Assembly (NCBI RefSeq): GCF_003202205.1
Contig: NZ_PDOG01000003.1
Coordinates: 447,403 to 511,402, forward strand
Length of the DNA stretch: 64,000 bases
Source: Halomonas sp. LBP4
Lineage (GTDB): Bacteria; Pseudomonadota; Gammaproteobacteria; Pseudomonadales; Halomonadaceae
Direction: 5' to 3'
The position numbers and the translations under genes are program-made. Within the stretch, counting starts at the first letter, position 1, and the number at the start of each line of letters is the position of its first letter. This document shows positions 17,816 to 29,648 of the stretch, in pieces. A model generated the notes under the pieces. It was not told the DNA's origin. It saw only the letters and a list, made by a program, of their open reading frames with translations, and made no database searches.

Positions 17816-20473
17816 ATGAAACGCAAGCTGACTCTCGCCATGCTGCTCTCGCTCTCTGCCACCAGCCCCCTGGCGCTGGGGTTGGGGCTGGGCGAGACCG
17901 ACGTGCGCTCTACGCTCAATGCCCCGTTGCGTGCCAGCATCCCCCTGACGGATACCGCCGGGATGCAGGCGGGACTGCTCAACGTCTCGGTGGCCGATGA
18001 GCGGGCCTTCTCGGCCGCCGGCCTGGCTCGTACGCCGCTAGCGGCCAGCGTGCGGCTGGCCGTCGAGCAGCGCGAGGGCCGGCTGGTGCTGGTCCTGACC
18101 ACCGACCGTCCCGTGCGCGAGCCCTGGCTCGATCTGCTGCTGCGCTTCGACTGGCCGGACGGCCAGCAGCTGCGCGAGGTGACCCTGTTGCTCGATCCGC
18201 CCGACTATGACCAGATGCCGGCGCTGATCACCCCGACACGGCCGGCGGCGCCCTCCGTCGCCGCTGCGTCGCCGGGCCAGGAGCCATCGGCGACGTCACG
18301 CCCCGTCGTCCGTCCGGCGGTCCGGGCCGGTAGCGACGATCCGGCCTGGGTGCGCAGTGGCGACACCCTCTGGTCGGTGGCCGGCCGCCTGCGACCGGAC
18401 AGCGGCATCAGCATGAACCAGATGATGGTGGCGCTGGTGGAAGCCAACCCCGAGGTGTTTCCGTCGGGTAACATCAACGCCATGCGCGCCGGCTTCACCC
18501 TGGTGGTGCCGGGCCGGAACGCCATCGCCGCGCGCTCCGCCGGTGACGCCGCACGCGTCGTCCAGGCCATGAACCAGGCCTGGGCCAATCGTGGCAGCGG
18601 GGCACCGGCCCGTGTGCCGCTGGGCGGCAGCGAGGAGGTCTCGCCGGAAGCGGCTGTCGCGGCGGCCGGCACCGCCGAGACCCCGGCCGAGCCAGCGGCC
18701 GCGACGGAGGGCGAGGAGGCCGAGCCGGCGACGCCTCCAGTCGTCGAGGCCCCCGGGGAGATCGATGGGGAGGAGGGACCGCGCCTGACGCTGCTCACCG
18801 ATGCCGAGGTGGCTGCCGAAGTGGCGCGGGCCGCCGACCCGGTGGAGGGGGCGGCGCCCGGAGAGGGTGAGGCAGGCGAGGAGGGTGCCGCGACGGCTGG
18901 CGGGGAACGGCTCGACATCGACCCGACAGCACTCCAGGCTCTCCAGGGCGGTGGCGACCTGACCAGCGACGAGCGCTTGTTGCGCCTCGAGGCCCGCTGG
19001 CTCGAGAATCAGCAGTCCCTGGAAGCGGTACGCAACGAGCGCGACGAACTGCAGGACGAACTCGGCCAGATGCGCGAGGAGCTGGACGCCCTGCGCGAGG
19101 AGCTGGCCGCCCTGAGTGCCGGGGGGCAGGGGGGCGACGGCCCCGGGACGGGCGGGGTGGTGCCACCGGGAGAGAGTGGGCAGCCGGCCGAGACCCCCTG
19201 GTGGAGCGCCCTCTACCGGGGGGCGCTGGACCGTAGCCTGATGCTGGGGGGCGCTGCCCTCGCCGCGTTGCTGGCGCTCTGGGTGCTGGTGCGACGCCGG
19301 CGCCGGGAGGAGACGGCGACCACCTTCGGCCTGCAGACGGTGGCGCCGGACGGTGGTGGGGCCGGCTCCACGGTGGGTACCCCTTCGGCGGCCGACGCGG
19401 GCGAGGCCGCGCCGGCACGGACCGCCATGCCCCAGGCCGAGGCGATCAACGAGGCCGATATCTTCATCGCCTATGGCCGCTACGATCAGGCGCGTGAGCT
19501 GCTCGAGGCCAGCCTGGAGCGTGAGCCCGAGCGCGACGACCTGAGGGTGAAGCTGTTGATGGTCCACCTGGAGCAGGGTGACCATGAAAAGGCCGATCGC
19601 GAGGCCATGCGCCTGCGGGCCGGCGGCGACCCGGCGGTGCTGGCCGAGGTGGAGAGCCTGATGAGCCGGCACCCCGCGCCGCTGGACGCCTCGGCTGCGC
19701 CGGCGGGAGGCGACCGTGCCGTCTTTGCCGAGCCGGCGGAGCTGCCGCCGCGGCGTTTCGACGAGCCCGGCGAGGAGCCGTCCCCATCGGCATCCGAGCC
19801 TGGTGGGGAGCCAGCGGAACGAGTCGCCGACGACGCCGCCGAGCCGGAAGTGCTCGAGGATCCTGCCGCCCGCTACCGTCGGCCCGAGTCCGAGTCCGTG
19901 TCGGAGCCCGAGCCCGAAGGCGATGTCCGGCCAACCCCGGCCTCGCCGGAAGCCGCGCGCCCCGAGGCGAGCGAAGACGAGCCGCCACCTGCCCCCGAGC
20001 CGCCTCCTGCCCCCGAGCCGCCTCCTGCCGCCGAGCCGCCGCCCGCACCGACGCTGTCCCATCGGGTCGACGACCTCGGTCGCGATATCATCGATTACCG
20101 GCCGCCCGCCCTGGACCCCAGCCCGGCGCCACGCGAGGAGACGCCGATGCAGCCCAGCGTGGAGTTCAGTCCGGCCGCTCCCGCTGGCCCCTCGGACGAG
20201 GAGTCGAAGCCGCCCGGCGACGAGCGTCGCGGTCCCGCCGGGGCACCCGACGACTGGGAGGTCGAAGAGGTGGCATTCCCGCCGCTGGATCGGGATAATG
20301 AGTGGCTCTCCGCCGGCGCTTCCCCCGCGTCAAGGCTGGCCGAGGCTCGCCGCCTGCTGGATGCGGGCGAGCGTGATCGGGCACGGCCCTTGCTGCACGA
20401 GCTGGTCGATCTCTCCGACGATCCGTCGGCACGGGAGGAAGCCCGGGAGTTGATCACCCGCCACGACCTCTGA
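17816..20473 (+). CDS. fimV: FimV/HubP-family polar scaffold protein
   Basis: The 885-residue protein has the FimV plan: a signal peptide (MKRKLTLAMLLSLSATSPLA), the conserved FimV N-terminal domain (LGETDVRSTLNAPLRASIPL), a LysM peptidoglycan-binding domain at about residues 178-237 (WVRSGDTLWSVAGRL), a coiled coil near 390-440, one membrane helix at about 473-493 followed by RRRRRE, then a long acidic cytoplasmic tail. The tail holds a TPR-like segment (about 545-600), a Pro-Glu-rich stretch with repeated PPPAPE units (about 720-745), and the FimV C-terminal motif (last 60 residues). Homologues organise the cell pole, type IV pili and chemotaxis. No pilus genes are in the window. Confidence 0.92.
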   Translation: MKRKLTLAMLLSLSATSPLALGLGLGETDVRSTLNAPLRASIPLTDTAGMQAGLLNVSVADERAFSAAGLARTPLAASVRLAVEQREGRLVLVLTTDRPVREPWLDLLLRFDWPDGQQLREVTLLLDPPDYDQMPALITPTRPAAPSVAAASPGQEPSATSRPVVRPAVRAGSDDPAWVRSGDTLWSVAGRLRPDSGISMNQMMVALVEANPEVFPSGNINAMRAGFTLVVPGRNAIAARSAGDAARVVQAMNQAWANRGSGAPARVPLGGSEEVSPEAAVAAAGTAETPAEPAAATEGEEAEPATPPVVEAPGEIDGEEGPRLTLLTDAEVAAEVARAADPVEGAAPGEGEAGEEGAATAGGERLDIDPTALQALQGGGDLTSDERLLRLEARWLENQQSLEAVRNERDELQDELGQMREELDALREELAALSAGGQGGDGPGTGGVVPPGESGQPAETPWWSALYRGALDRSLMLGGAALAALLALWVLVRRRRREETATTFGLQTVAPDGGGAGSTVGTPSAADAGEAAPARTAMPQAEAINEADIFIAYGRYDQARELLEASLEREPERDDLRVKLLMVHLEQGDHEKADREAMRLRAGGDPAVLAEVESLMSRHPAPLDASAAPAGGDRAVFAEPAELPPRRFDEPGEEPSPSASEPGGEPAERVADDAAEPEVLEDPAARYRRPESESVSEPEPEGDVRPTPASPEAARPEASEDEPPPAPEPPPAPEPPPAAEPPPAPTLSHRVDDLGRDIIDYRPPALDPSPAPREETPMQPSVEFSPAAPAGPSDEESKPPGDERRGPAGAPDDWEVEEVAFPPLDRDNEWLSAGASPASRLAEARRLLDAGERDRARPLLHELVDLSDDPSAREEARELITRHDL

Positions 20474-20480
20474 AGGCCGC

Positions 20481-21398
20481 ATGACCCTGTTCCGACCCCT
20501 CGACGATCGCCATCCCCTCACCGGCCGCCTGGTCATGGGGGTGGAATATGACGGCAGCGCCTACTGCGGCTGGCAGCGTCTCAAGCATGCCGCCTCGGTG
20601 CAGGCCGCACTGGAGAAGGCATTGGCGAAGGTGGCCAGCCACCCGGTGACGGTACATGCCAGCGGGCGGACCGATTCCGGCGTCCATGCCACCCGCCAGA
20701 TCGTGCATTTCGACCCCCCCGCGCCGCGCTCGCAGAAGGCCTGGGTCTTCGGCGTCAACGCCAACCTGCCGCGGGATATCGCGGTGCGCTGGGTGAAGGC
20801 GGTGCCCGACGCCTTCCATGCGCGCTTCAAGGCGCTGGCGCGGCGCTACCGCTACGTGATCCTCAACCAGCCGAGCCGGCCGGTGCTGGAGCGGGCCAAC
20901 GCCACCTGGTGTCGCGACCCCCTGGATGCCGAGGCCATGCACCTGGCCGCCCAGGCCCTGGTGGGGGAGCACGACTTCTCGAGCTTCCGTGCGGCGGGCT
21001 GCCAGTCGAAGACCGCCTGGCGCCACCTGCACTTCATCGAGGTGCATCGCCACGGCCCCCTGGTGGTGATCGACGTCCAGGGCAACGCCTTCCTGCACCA
21101 TATGATCCGCAATATCGTCGGCGCCCTGGTCACCGTGGGGCGCGGAGAGCGAGGCAGCGACTACCTGGTCGAGCTGCTGGCCCTCAAGGATCGTACCCTG
21201 GCCGACGTCACCGCGCCGGCCTGTGGCCTGCACTTCGTCGACTCGCTCTACGACGAGGCCTGGGGGCTGCCGCGGGAGCCCCTGGGGCCCAACCTGCTGG
21301 CCTTTCTCGGCGAGTGGACCGGCGAGCGCGAACTGCCCGACTGCCCCATGGTCGAATTCCGGCGCGGCAAGCCGATGGCCGTCGAAAAGGAGGGCTGA
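20481..21398 (+). CDS. truA: tRNA pseudouridine(38-40) synthase
   Basis: TruA converts uridines 38-40 of the tRNA anticodon arm to pseudouridine. The catalytic Asp lies in ASGRTDSGVHATRQIVHF (about residue 66), and the family segments FHARFKALARRYRYVI and FLHHMIRNIVGALV are intact. The protein has 305 residues, slightly long for the family, with an extended C-terminus. It starts 7 nt after fimV, as in pseudomonads. Confidence 0.97.
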   Translation: MTLFRPLDDRHPLTGRLVMGVEYDGSAYCGWQRLKHAASVQAALEKALAKVASHPVTVHASGRTDSGVHATRQIVHFDPPAPRSQKAWVFGVNANLPRDIAVRWVKAVPDAFHARFKALARRYRYVILNQPSRPVLERANATWCRDPLDAEAMHLAAQALVGEHDFSSFRAAGCQSKTAWRHLHFIEVHRHGPLVVIDVQGNAFLHHMIRNIVGALVTVGRGERGSDYLVELLALKDRTLADVTAPACGLHFVDSLYDEAWGLPREPLGPNLLAFLGEWTGERELPDCPMVEFRRGKPMAVEKEG

Positions 21399-21493
21399 TG
21401 CACTCAACGCTGCCGCTCCCTATGGGGCCATGCCGCCGACATGGATAGCGAAAGGGCCAACATCGAGAAATACCCGGTCATGGAGAATTTTAC

Positions 21494-22180
21494 TTGTCGA
21501 ATGCCGATCAAATCCCTTCCCGCACCCGGGTCAAGCTCTGTGGCATGACCCGCGCGCAGGACGTCGATGCCGCCGTGGCGGCGGGGGCCGATGCCCTGGG
21601 CTTCGTGCTCTGGCCCGGCAGCAAGCGGGCCATCGACGAGGCGCGCCTGGCCGAACTCACCGCGCGGGTGCCGGCCTTCGTCACCCGGGTGGGGCTCTTC
21701 GTTGACCAGGAGCCCGGGCTGATCCACCGCTGTGCGGCGCATCTCGACCTGCTGCAGTTCCACGGCGACGAGTCCCCCGAAGCCTGCGCCGCTTTCGCCC
21801 GGCCCTGGATCAAGGCGCTGCGCATGCGCGACGGCCTCGACCTGCACGCCCTCGCCGCTGCCCATGACGGCGCCCGGGCCCTGCTGCTGGACGCCTACCG
21901 ACCCGGGGTGCCGGGTGGCACCGGCGCCACCTTCGACTGGTCGCGAATCCCCGCAGGCCTGGCAAAACCTGTTATTCTCGCGGGGGGCCTGACCCCCGAC
22001 AACGTGGCCGAGGCGGTCGTCCGTGTGCAGCCCTTCGCGGTCGACGTCTCGGGCGGCGTGGAGGCCGCCCCCGGGGTCAAGGATGCCGGGCGCATCGCGG
22101 CCTTCCTGCAGGCCGTTCGGCGAGGCGACGCGCTCCGCGCCGCGGGTGATGCCCAGTGTCCCGGCACGCCTGATCCTTGA
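21494..22180 (+). CDS. trpF: Phosphoribosylanthranilate isomerase
   Basis: TrpF performs the Amadori rearrangement of phosphoribosylanthranilate in tryptophan synthesis. The start appears to be TTG 21494: a GGAG site lies eight bases upstream, and the next in-frame Met falls inside the essential VKLCGMTR motif. The catalytic Cys is in that motif (about residue 16). The ribose-phosphate-binding end, [12 protein letters not shown] and [17 protein letters not shown], is intact. The protein is 228 residues, slightly longer than usual because of a C-terminal tail. Confidence 0.95.
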   Translation: MSNADQIPSRTRVKLCGMTRAQDVDAAVAAGADALGFVLWPGSKRAIDEARLAELTARVPAFVTRVGLFVDQEPGLIHRCAAHLDLLQFHGDESPEACAAFARPWIKALRMRDGLDLHALAAAHDGARALLLDAYRPGVPGGTGATFDWSRIPAGLAKPVILAGGLTPDNVAEAVVRVQPFAVDVSGGVEAAPGVKDAGRIAAFLQAVRRGDALRAAGDAQCPGTPDP

Positions 22181-22233
22181 AGCAAGAGTTTTCAACCACC
22201 AGCCCCTTTCTGGCGACCTGTGAGGTGTCTTTC

Positions 22234-23448
22234 GTGAGCAAGTTCAGTGACCTGACCCGACTACCGGATGCCCGTGGCCACTTCGGCCCCTACGGCGGCC
22301 GGTTCGTCTCGGAGACCCTGAGCTTCGCCCTGGACGATCTGGCCAAGACCTACCTGAGTCTTCGCGACGATCCGGCGTTCCAGGCGGAATTCGACTATGA
22401 CCTGGCTCATTACGTGGGCCGTCCTTCACCGCTCTATCACGCCGAGCGGTGGTCGAAGCAGCTCGGCGGGGCGCAGATCTGGCTCAAGCGCGAGGACCTG
22501 AACCACACCGGTGCCCACAAGGTGAACAACACCATCGGCCAGGCGCTGCTCGCCAAGAAGAGCGGCAAGCCGCGGGTGATCGCCGAGACCGGCGCCGGCC
22601 AGCACGGCGTGGCCACCGCCACCGTGGCGGCACGCCTGGGGCTGTCGTGCGACGTCTACATGGGGGCCGAGGACGTGGAGCGCCAGAAGCTCAATGTCTA
22701 TCGCATGCGCCTGCTCGGGGCCAACGTCATTCCGGTGACGTCCGGCACTCGCACCCTGAAGGACGCCATGAACGAGGCGCTGCGCGACTGGGTCACCAAT
22801 GTCGACGACACCTTCTACATCATCGGTACCGTGGCGGGCCCGCATCCCTATCCGATGCTGGTGCGCGACTTCAACGCCGTGGTCGGCCGCGAGGCGCGCC
22901 GCCAGTCGCTGGAGGAGTTCGGCAAGCTGCCCGATGCGCTGATCGCCTGCGTCGGCGGCGGTTCCAACGCCATGGGGCTCTTCTACCCCTTCGTCGAGGA
23001 CGACGAGGTGGCGATGTACGGCGTCGAGGCCGGCGGCGACGGCGTCGAGACCGGTCGCCATGCCGCCCCGCTGGCCTCCAATGCCCCCCGCGGCGTGCTG
23101 CACGGCAACCGGACCTACCTGATGTCCGACGAGGGTGGCCAGGTCTCCGATACCCACTCGATCTCCGCCGGGCTCGACTATCCGGGCGTCGGCCCCGAGC
23201 ACGCCCTGTGGAAGGACGTGGGTCGCGTCAACTACGTGGCCGCCAACGACGAGGCGGTGCTCGAGGCCTTCCGCGAGCTGACCCGGATCGAGGGCATCAT
23301 GCCGGCGCTGGAGTCCGCCCATGCCCTGGCCCATGCCAAGGTGCTGGCGCCCTCCATGCGGCCCGACCAGCAGATCGTGGTCAACCTCTCCGGCCGTGGT
23401 GACAAGGACATCATGACCGTGGCAAAGATCGACGGGATCGAATTCTAG
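22234..23448 (+). CDS. trpB: Tryptophan synthase beta subunit
   Basis: TrpB condenses indole with serine on a PLP cofactor. I place the start at GTG 22234 ([20 protein letters not shown]), preceded by a GAGG site; a longer reading from TTG 22177 would overlap trpF and add 19 unconserved residues. The PLP lysine is in [13 protein letters not shown] (about residue 95). The phosphate-binding loop [10 protein letters not shown] and the [12 protein letters not shown] channel residues are intact. The 404-residue length is normal. Confidence 0.97.
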   Translation: MSKFSDLTRLPDARGHFGPYGGRFVSETLSFALDDLAKTYLSLRDDPAFQAEFDYDLAHYVGRPSPLYHAERWSKQLGGAQIWLKREDLNHTGAHKVNNTIGQALLAKKSGKPRVIAETGAGQHGVATATVAARLGLSCDVYMGAEDVERQKLNVYRMRLLGANVIPVTSGTRTLKDAMNEALRDWVTNVDDTFYIIGTVAGPHPYPMLVRDFNAVVGREARRQSLEEFGKLPDALIACVGGGSNAMGLFYPFVEDDEVAMYGVEAGGDGVETGRHAAPLASNAPRGVLHGNRTYLMSDEGGQVSDTHSISAGLDYPGVGPEHALWKDVGRVNYVAANDEAVLEAFRELTRIEGIMPALESAHALAHAKVLAPSMRPDQQIVVNLSGRGDKDIMTVAKIDGIEF

Positions 23449-24279
23449 ATGACGGCCCATACCATGAATCGTATCGACCAACGCTTCGCCGCGCTCAAGG
23501 CCCAGGGCCGACGCGCGCTGATTCCCTACATCACCGCCGGCGATCCGGCGCCCGAGCACACCGTGACCTTCATGCACGCCCTGGTGGAGGCGGGGGCCGA
23601 TGTCATCGAGCTCGGCGTGCCGTTCTCCGATCCCATGGCCGACGGCCCGGTGATCCAGAAGGCCTGCGAGCGGGCCCTCAGGCACGGCGTGCGCCTCGCC
23701 CACCTGTTCGAGATGGTGCGCGAGTTCCGCCAGACCGACAGCACCACCCCGGTGGTACTGATGGGCTACCTCAACCCCATGGAGCGGATCGGCCTCGAGG
23801 CCTTCGCCGAGCAGGCCGCGACGGCCGGCGTCGACGGCGTGCTGACCGTCGACATGCCGCCGGAGGAGGCCGAGGAGTTCGGCCCCGTGCTCAAGGCCCG
23901 GGGGCTGGCCTCGATCTTCCTGGTGGCCCCTACCACTTCCAGCGCCCGGGCCGCTACAATATGCGCCCACGGTGAAGGCTACCTCTACTATGTGTCGCTG
24001 AAGGGCGTGACGGGCTCGGCGACCCTCGATGCCGAGGACGTGGCCAGTCACCTGGCGCCGCTGCGCGAGATGACCGAGCTGCCGCTCTGCGTCGGCTTCG
24101 GCATCCGTGACGGTGCCTCGGCGGCGGAAGTGGGCAGGGTGGCCGACGGGGTGATCGTGGGCTCGGCCCTGGTCAGCCGCATCGCCGCCAACGCCGAGAC
24201 GCCGGAGGCGATTCCCGCCGAGCTCAAGGCGGTGCTGGGCGAGATGCGCCAGGCCCTGGACGCCTCGAGCGGCGCCTGA
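23449..24279 (+). CDS. trpA: Tryptophan synthase alpha subunit
   Basis: TrpA cleaves indole-3-glycerol phosphate and channels indole to TrpB. The catalytic Glu and Asp are in [19 protein letters not shown] (about residues 55-70), and the family segments [13 protein letters not shown] and [15 protein letters not shown] are present. It starts directly after the trpB stop codon; an alternative Met five codons later would give the more usual N-terminus. Confidence 0.97.
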   Translation: MTAHTMNRIDQRFAALKAQGRRALIPYITAGDPAPEHTVTFMHALVEAGADVIELGVPFSDPMADGPVIQKACERALRHGVRLAHLFEMVREFRQTDSTTPVVLMGYLNPMERIGLEAFAEQAATAGVDGVLTVDMPPEEAEEFGPVLKARGLASIFLVAPTTSSARAATICAHGEGYLYYVSLKGVTGSATLDAEDVASHLAPLREMTELPLCVGFGIRDGASAAEVGRVADGVIVGSALVSRIAANAETPEAIPAELKAVLGEMRQALDASSGA

Positions 24280-24353
24280 CAACGGCCTTCGACAGATTCG
24301 ATCCACGCGCCCGGGATACCGGGCGCCGACCAGATGACGGAACCCTTTCTGAC

Positions 24354-25376
24354 ATGAGCTGGCTAGACAAGATCGTGCCCTCCAGGGGGCGCATCCAGCG
24401 CAAGGATCGCCGGGCGAGCGTGCCCGACGGCCTGTGGCGCAAGTGCCCCAAGTGCGAGGCGGTGCTCTATCTCCCCGAACTCGAGAAGCACCACAACGTC
24501 TGCCCCAAGTGCGACCATCACCTGCGCCTGACCGCGCGCAAGCGGCTCGACTGGTTCCTCGACAAGGAGGGGCGCGAGGAACTGGCCGCCGGGGTGGAGC
24601 CGGTGGATCGCCTCAAGTTCCGCGACTCCAAGAAGTACAAGGACCGCCTGGCGGCGGCCCAGAAGGAGACCGGCGAGAAGGACGCCCTGATCGCCATGCG
24701 GGGCACCCTCGATGGCCTGCCGGTGGTGGTGGTCTCCTTCGAGTTCACCTTCATGGGCGGCTCCATGGGCGGCGTGGTGGGCGAGAAGTTCGTGCGTGCC
24801 GCCACCGTGGCCCTGGAGGAGGGCATCCCGCTGATCTGCTTCTCCGCCTCCGGCGGGGCCCGCATGCAGGAGGCGCTGTTCTCGCTGATGCAGATGGCCA
24901 AGACCTCGGCGGCGCTCGAGAAGCTCAAGCAGGCCGGCGTGCCCTATATCTCGGTGCTCACCGACCCGGTGTTCGGCGGTGTCTCGGCATCGCTGGCCAT
25001 GCTCGGCGACCTCAATGTGGCCGAGCCCAATGCCCTGATCGGCTTCGCCGGTCCCCGGGTCATCGAGCAGACCGTGCGCGAGAAGCTTCCCGAGGGCTTC
25101 CAGCGCAGCGAGTTCCTGCTCGAGCATGGCACCGTGGACATGATCGTCCACCGCCGCGAGATGCGCGATCGCCTCGGCGGCGTGCTGCGCAAGCTGACCC
25201 ATCAGCCGGCCATCGGCCTGGCCGAGGAGGGGGAGCCCGAGCTCGACCTGGTGGATGCCGCCGAACAGGCCCAGGCCACCGCCGATTATACCCTGACCCT
25301 TCCCGAGCATGAGGCCCCCGCGCGCGCCGAAGGCGAGGAAGTGGGGCGTGACGACCGCGCCGATGGCCCGCGCTGA
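24354..25376 (+). CDS. accD: Acetyl-CoA carboxylase carboxyltransferase subunit beta
   Basis: AccD forms the carboxyltransferase with AccA and makes malonyl-CoA for fatty acid synthesis. The N-terminal zinc finger is complete (CPKC, then CPKC 15 residues later, about residues 31-52). The crotonase-like core follows with [15 protein letters not shown] and [18 protein letters not shown]. The length of 340 residues includes an acidic C-terminal tail. The gene sits between trpA and folC as in Pseudomonas. Confidence 0.97.
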   Translation: MSWLDKIVPSRGRIQRKDRRASVPDGLWRKCPKCEAVLYLPELEKHHNVCPKCDHHLRLTARKRLDWFLDKEGREELAAGVEPVDRLKFRDSKKYKDRLAAAQKETGEKDALIAMRGTLDGLPVVVVSFEFTFMGGSMGGVVGEKFVRAATVALEEGIPLICFSASGGARMQEALFSLMQMAKTSAALEKLKQAGVPYISVLTDPVFGGVSASLAMLGDLNVAEPNALIGFAGPRVIEQTVREKLPEGFQRSEFLLEHGTVDMIVHRREMRDRLGGVLRKLTHQPAIGLAEEGEPELDLVDAAEQAQATADYTLTLPEHEAPARAEGEEVGRDDRADGPR

Positions 25377-25387
25377 CCGCTATCGCC

Positions 25388-26770
25388 ATGAGTGATGCCG
25401 CCCTGCCCACTTCCCTCGACGCCTGGCTGGCCCGGCTGGAAGCGGCCCATCCGGTTGGCATCGACCTCGGCCTCGAGCGCGTGGCCGAGGTCGCCCGGCG
25501 CATGGGCCTGCTCGAGGCGCCGATCGCCGGGCGGGTGATCACCGTGGCGGGGACCAATGGCAAGGGCTCCACGGTGGCCATGCTCGAGGCGCTGGCCCGG
25601 GCCCATGGCGTCTCCACGGCCGCCTATACCTCCCCCCATCTGCTGCGCTACAACGAGCGTCTGCGCCTGGACGGGAAGGAGGCCGACGATGCCCTCCTGA
25701 TCGCCGGTTTCGAGGCCGTCGAGGCCGCGCGCCTCGACGGCGAGCCGGTGAGCCTGACCTATTTCGAGGTCGGCACCCTCGGCGCGCTCTGGGCCATTGC
25801 CCGTCGGCCTCCCGACCTGGCGATCCTCGAGGTGGGGCTCGGGGGGCGGCTCGATGCGGTGAACGTGATCGACCCCGACGTCGCGGTGGTGACCACCGTG
25901 GCCCGGGACCATGCCGCCTTCCTCGGCGACGACCTGCAGGGCATCGGCCGCGAGAAGGCCGGCATCCTGCGCGCCGGACGCCCGGCCGTGCTGGGCAGCA
26001 CGACGCTGCCGGCGAGCGTCAAGGCGGTGGCGAGCGAGCTGGGCGCTCGGGTTTACGCCCTGGACGAAGCGTACTGGCGCCAGGGTGATGGTGAGGGTTG
26101 GGGGTTCTCTGGACGTGTTGCCGAGGTGGCGCCTTTGGGGTCTGACCCCACAGGCGAGGCCTCTCATCAGGCCCGTCCTGACTCCAGGGGAGTCCTTGCC
26201 CTTGGCGGGTTACCCGACCCCGGCCTGCCGCTGGACAACGCGGCCACGGCCCTGCAGGCCCTGGCGCTCGCCGGGGTGCCCCTGGAGCTGGGCTCCTGCC
26301 GCCGGGCCCTGAGCCGGGTCGCGTTGCCCGGTCGCATGCAGTGGCTGGGCCGGTGGTGCCTGGACGTGGGGCACAATCCCCATGCGGCGACCTATCTTGC
26401 CGAGCGGCTACTGGCGCGCCCCTGCGACGGCCGCACCATCGCCCTGCTCGGCATGCTCGGTGACAAGGATGCCGACGGCGTGATGGCGGCGCTGGCCCCG
26501 GCGGTGGACGCCTGGGTGCCGGTCGGTCTGGCCGGCGAGCGGGCCCGCACCGCCGATGACCTCGCCGAGCGCCTCGTCGCCCGCGGCGCGGAAGTATGGC
26601 ACCGCGCCGCGTCCCCCGCCGAAGGGGCCTCCTGGCTGGCCGCCCGCCTTGCCCCCGAGGACCGGGTGCTGGTGTGCGGTTCCTTCTTCACCGTGGGCGA
26701 GGTACTGGCATGGTGGCAGTCGTCGGCGCAGACTGAAGCGGATGAGACGACCATCGAGGGAGCCCCATGA
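25388..26770 (+). CDS. folC: Dihydrofolate/folylpolyglutamate synthase with an internal insertion
   Basis: FolC makes dihydrofolate and adds glutamates to folates. The P-loop VAGTNGKGSTVAMLEALARA (about residue 50), YTSPHLLRYNERLR and the GLGGRLDAVNV loop are intact, as is the C-terminal domain beginning LDNAATALQALAL. The protein is 460 residues, some 30 longer than usual. The excess falls between about residues 243 and 275 (nt 26115-26210), where the reading frame passes through a GGGGTCTGACCCC palindrome and unconserved sequence. The insertion keeps the frame and lies in a surface region before the C-terminal domain, so the enzyme is probably functional. The stop overlaps the next gene by 4 nt. 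Confidence 0.95.
   Translation: MSDAALPTSLDAWLARLEAAHPVGIDLGLERVAEVARRMGLLEAPIAGRVITVAGTNGKGSTVAMLEALARAHGVSTAAYTSPHLLRYNERLRLDGKEADDALLIAGFEAVEAARLDGEPVSLTYFEVGTLGALWAIARRPPDLAILEVGLGGRLDAVNVIDPDVAVVTTVARDHAAFLGDDLQGIGREKAGILRAGRPAVLGSTTLPASVKAVASELGARVYALDEAYWRQGDGEGWGFSGRVAEVAPLGSDPTGEASHQARPDSRGVLALGGLPDPGLPLDNAATALQALALAGVPLELGSCRRALSRVALPGRMQWLGRWCLDVGHNPHAATYLAERLLARPCDGRTIALLGMLGDKDADGVMAALAPAVDAWVPVGLAGERARTADDLAERLVARGAEVWHRAASPAEGASWLAARLAPEDRVLVCGSFFTVGEVLAWWQSSAQTEADETTIEGAP
26136..26150. repeat. GGGGTCTGACCCC palindrome inside folC
   Basis: TGGGGTCTGACCCCA is the same core as in the arms of the element at 11501-11592. It encodes part of LGSDPTG in FolC. Confidence 0.7.
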
Positions 26771-27471
26771 AGTACGGAATGCGAGAACGCCTCAGTGGAG
26801 CCGTGATCCTGATCGCCCTGGCGGTGATCTTCGTCCCCATGCTGTTCGACGAGCCTGCCCCGCGCAGCGAGCGCCCCCAGCCGGTGCTGACCATCGAGCA
26901 GCCCGTCGACGTCGAGCGCCATGACGTACCGGATCCGCAGCCTCCCGCGAGCCTGGGGCAGATCGAGTCGCCTTCGGTCCTCACGCCCCGGACAGCGGAG
27001 GAGGGCGAGCCAGCCTCCGTCGACGAGCCAGCCATGGCCGAGGTGCCGCCCGAGGAAACGCCGGACGAGGCATCCGAGGAGGTCACGGCGGAGGCCGCCG
27101 AGGCGGTCGCGTCGCCCGAGTCCGAGCCGGCGCGCGAGGACGCCGACCCCATCGCGGAACTGGCCCGGGCCGCCGACCAGCGCCTCGCCGAGAGTTCGCG
27201 CCACACCGAGAGCGAGGCGGCAGCGCCGACGCCGGCGGCCTCTACCGGCGAGTGGGCGGTGCAAGTGGGCAGCTTCGGCGAACCGGCCAATGCCGAGCGT
27301 CTCGAGGCGCGGCTCGGGGAGCAGGGCTTCACGGTCTTCAGCCGCCCACGTGACAACCTGACCACCGTCTATGTGGGACCCTATGACTCCTCGGAGGACG
27401 GGGAGCGCGCCATGGGCGAGCTCAAGGAACGGGCCAACCTGCAGGGCCTGCTGGTGCGGGTGAGAGAGTGA
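26767..27471 (+). CDS. SPOR-domain protein (DedD-like)
   Basis: The 234-residue protein has a short cytoplasmic N-terminus (MKYGMRERLSG), one membrane helix (about residues 12-30), a long acidic, Glu/Pro-rich periplasmic linker, and a C-terminal SPOR domain (about 155-234, WAVQVGSFGEPANAERLEARL) that binds denuded septal peptidoglycan. This is the DedD plan. Its position between folC and cvpA is the same as that of dedD in E. coli. It starts with an ATGA overlap with folC. Confidence 0.92.
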   Translation: MKYGMRERLSGAVILIALAVIFVPMLFDEPAPRSERPQPVLTIEQPVDVERHDVPDPQPPASLGQIESPSVLTPRTAEEGEPASVDEPAMAEVPPEETPDEASEEVTAEAAEAVASPESEPAREDADPIAELARAADQRLAESSRHTESEAAAPTPAASTGEWAVQVGSFGEPANAERLEARLGEQGFTVFSRPRDNLTTVYVGPYDSSEDGERAMGELKERANLQGLLVRVRE

Positions 27472-27473
27472 GC

Positions 27474-28055
27474 ATGGCGCTGACCTGGGTCGATTGGAGC
27501 TTTCTCGCCGTGCTGGCCGTGACCACCGTGACCGGTTTCCTGCGCGGGCTGATCCGCGAGGCGCTGGGCCTGGCGGCGTGGATCATCGCGCTGCTCGCAG
27601 CGCGGCTGCTGGCCGAGCCGGTGGCGGACCTGATGACGGGCCTGGTCGACAACCCCGATGCTCGCCTGGTGCTGGCCTTCATCCTGGTGATATTCGGCGT
27701 GGTGCTGCTGTGCGGTATCGTCATTCGCCTGGTGCATGCCGCCGTCGAGTGGGTCGGCATGGGGCTGTTCAACCGGGTGATGGGGGCCGCCTTCGGTACC
27801 GCCAAGGGGGCGGCGATCCTGGTGCTGGGCACCATCCTGATCACCCTCACGCCATTGGCCCAGCTCGAGGCGTGGCAGGAGGCCGAGCTGCGTCCGGCCT
27901 TCGAGCAACTGCGCGACTGGGCGGTGAGCCAGCTCGAGGCGTGGGAGGGGCGCATTCCCGAGACGCCCGAGTCCCTGGGCGAGATGTCCCTGCCCGGCAA
28001 CGATCGCCAGGCCGACATCGAGCCGGAGGCCGACCCGGCGACGACGATCCCCTGA
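27474..28055 (+). CDS. cvpA: CvpA family inner-membrane protein
   Basis: The protein has four predicted membrane helices in its first 125 residues (WSFLAVLAVTTVTGFLRGLIREA, AAWIIALLAARLL, LVLAFILVIFGVVLLCGIVIRLV, GAAILVLGTILITL), then a soluble C-terminus. CvpA is required for colicin V production and for envelope homeostasis in E. coli; its molecular role is unclear. I use ATG 27474, although GTG 27468 is in frame and overlaps the upstream stop. It precedes purF, the conserved arrangement. Confidence 0.93.
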   Translation: MALTWVDWSFLAVLAVTTVTGFLRGLIREALGLAAWIIALLAARLLAEPVADLMTGLVDNPDARLVLAFILVIFGVVLLCGIVIRLVHAAVEWVGMGLFNRVMGAAFGTAKGAAILVLGTILITLTPLAQLEAWQEAELRPAFEQLRDWAVSQLEAWEGRIPETPESLGEMSLPGNDRQADIEPEADPATTIP

Positions 28056-28114
28056 CATATGAATTCGGGACGGGCTACGGTCACGTCTCATCAAGGCAAG
28101 CGAGGTAAGGTGGT

Positions 28115-29638
<1,524 letters not shown>

Positions 29639-29648
29639 GGGGCCGACC

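Noticed and set aside
21405-21435. CCCTATGGGG near trpF, and a similar CCCCATAGGGG at about 61325, as further copies of the GGGGTCTGACCCC element
   Set aside because: Only the short outer 10-mer matches; the GGGGTC(T/A)GACCCC core and second arm are absent.
21440-21500. Small coding frame between truA and trpF
   Set aside because: The frame reads a plausible short peptide but runs into trpF out of frame and has no ribosome-binding site of its own.
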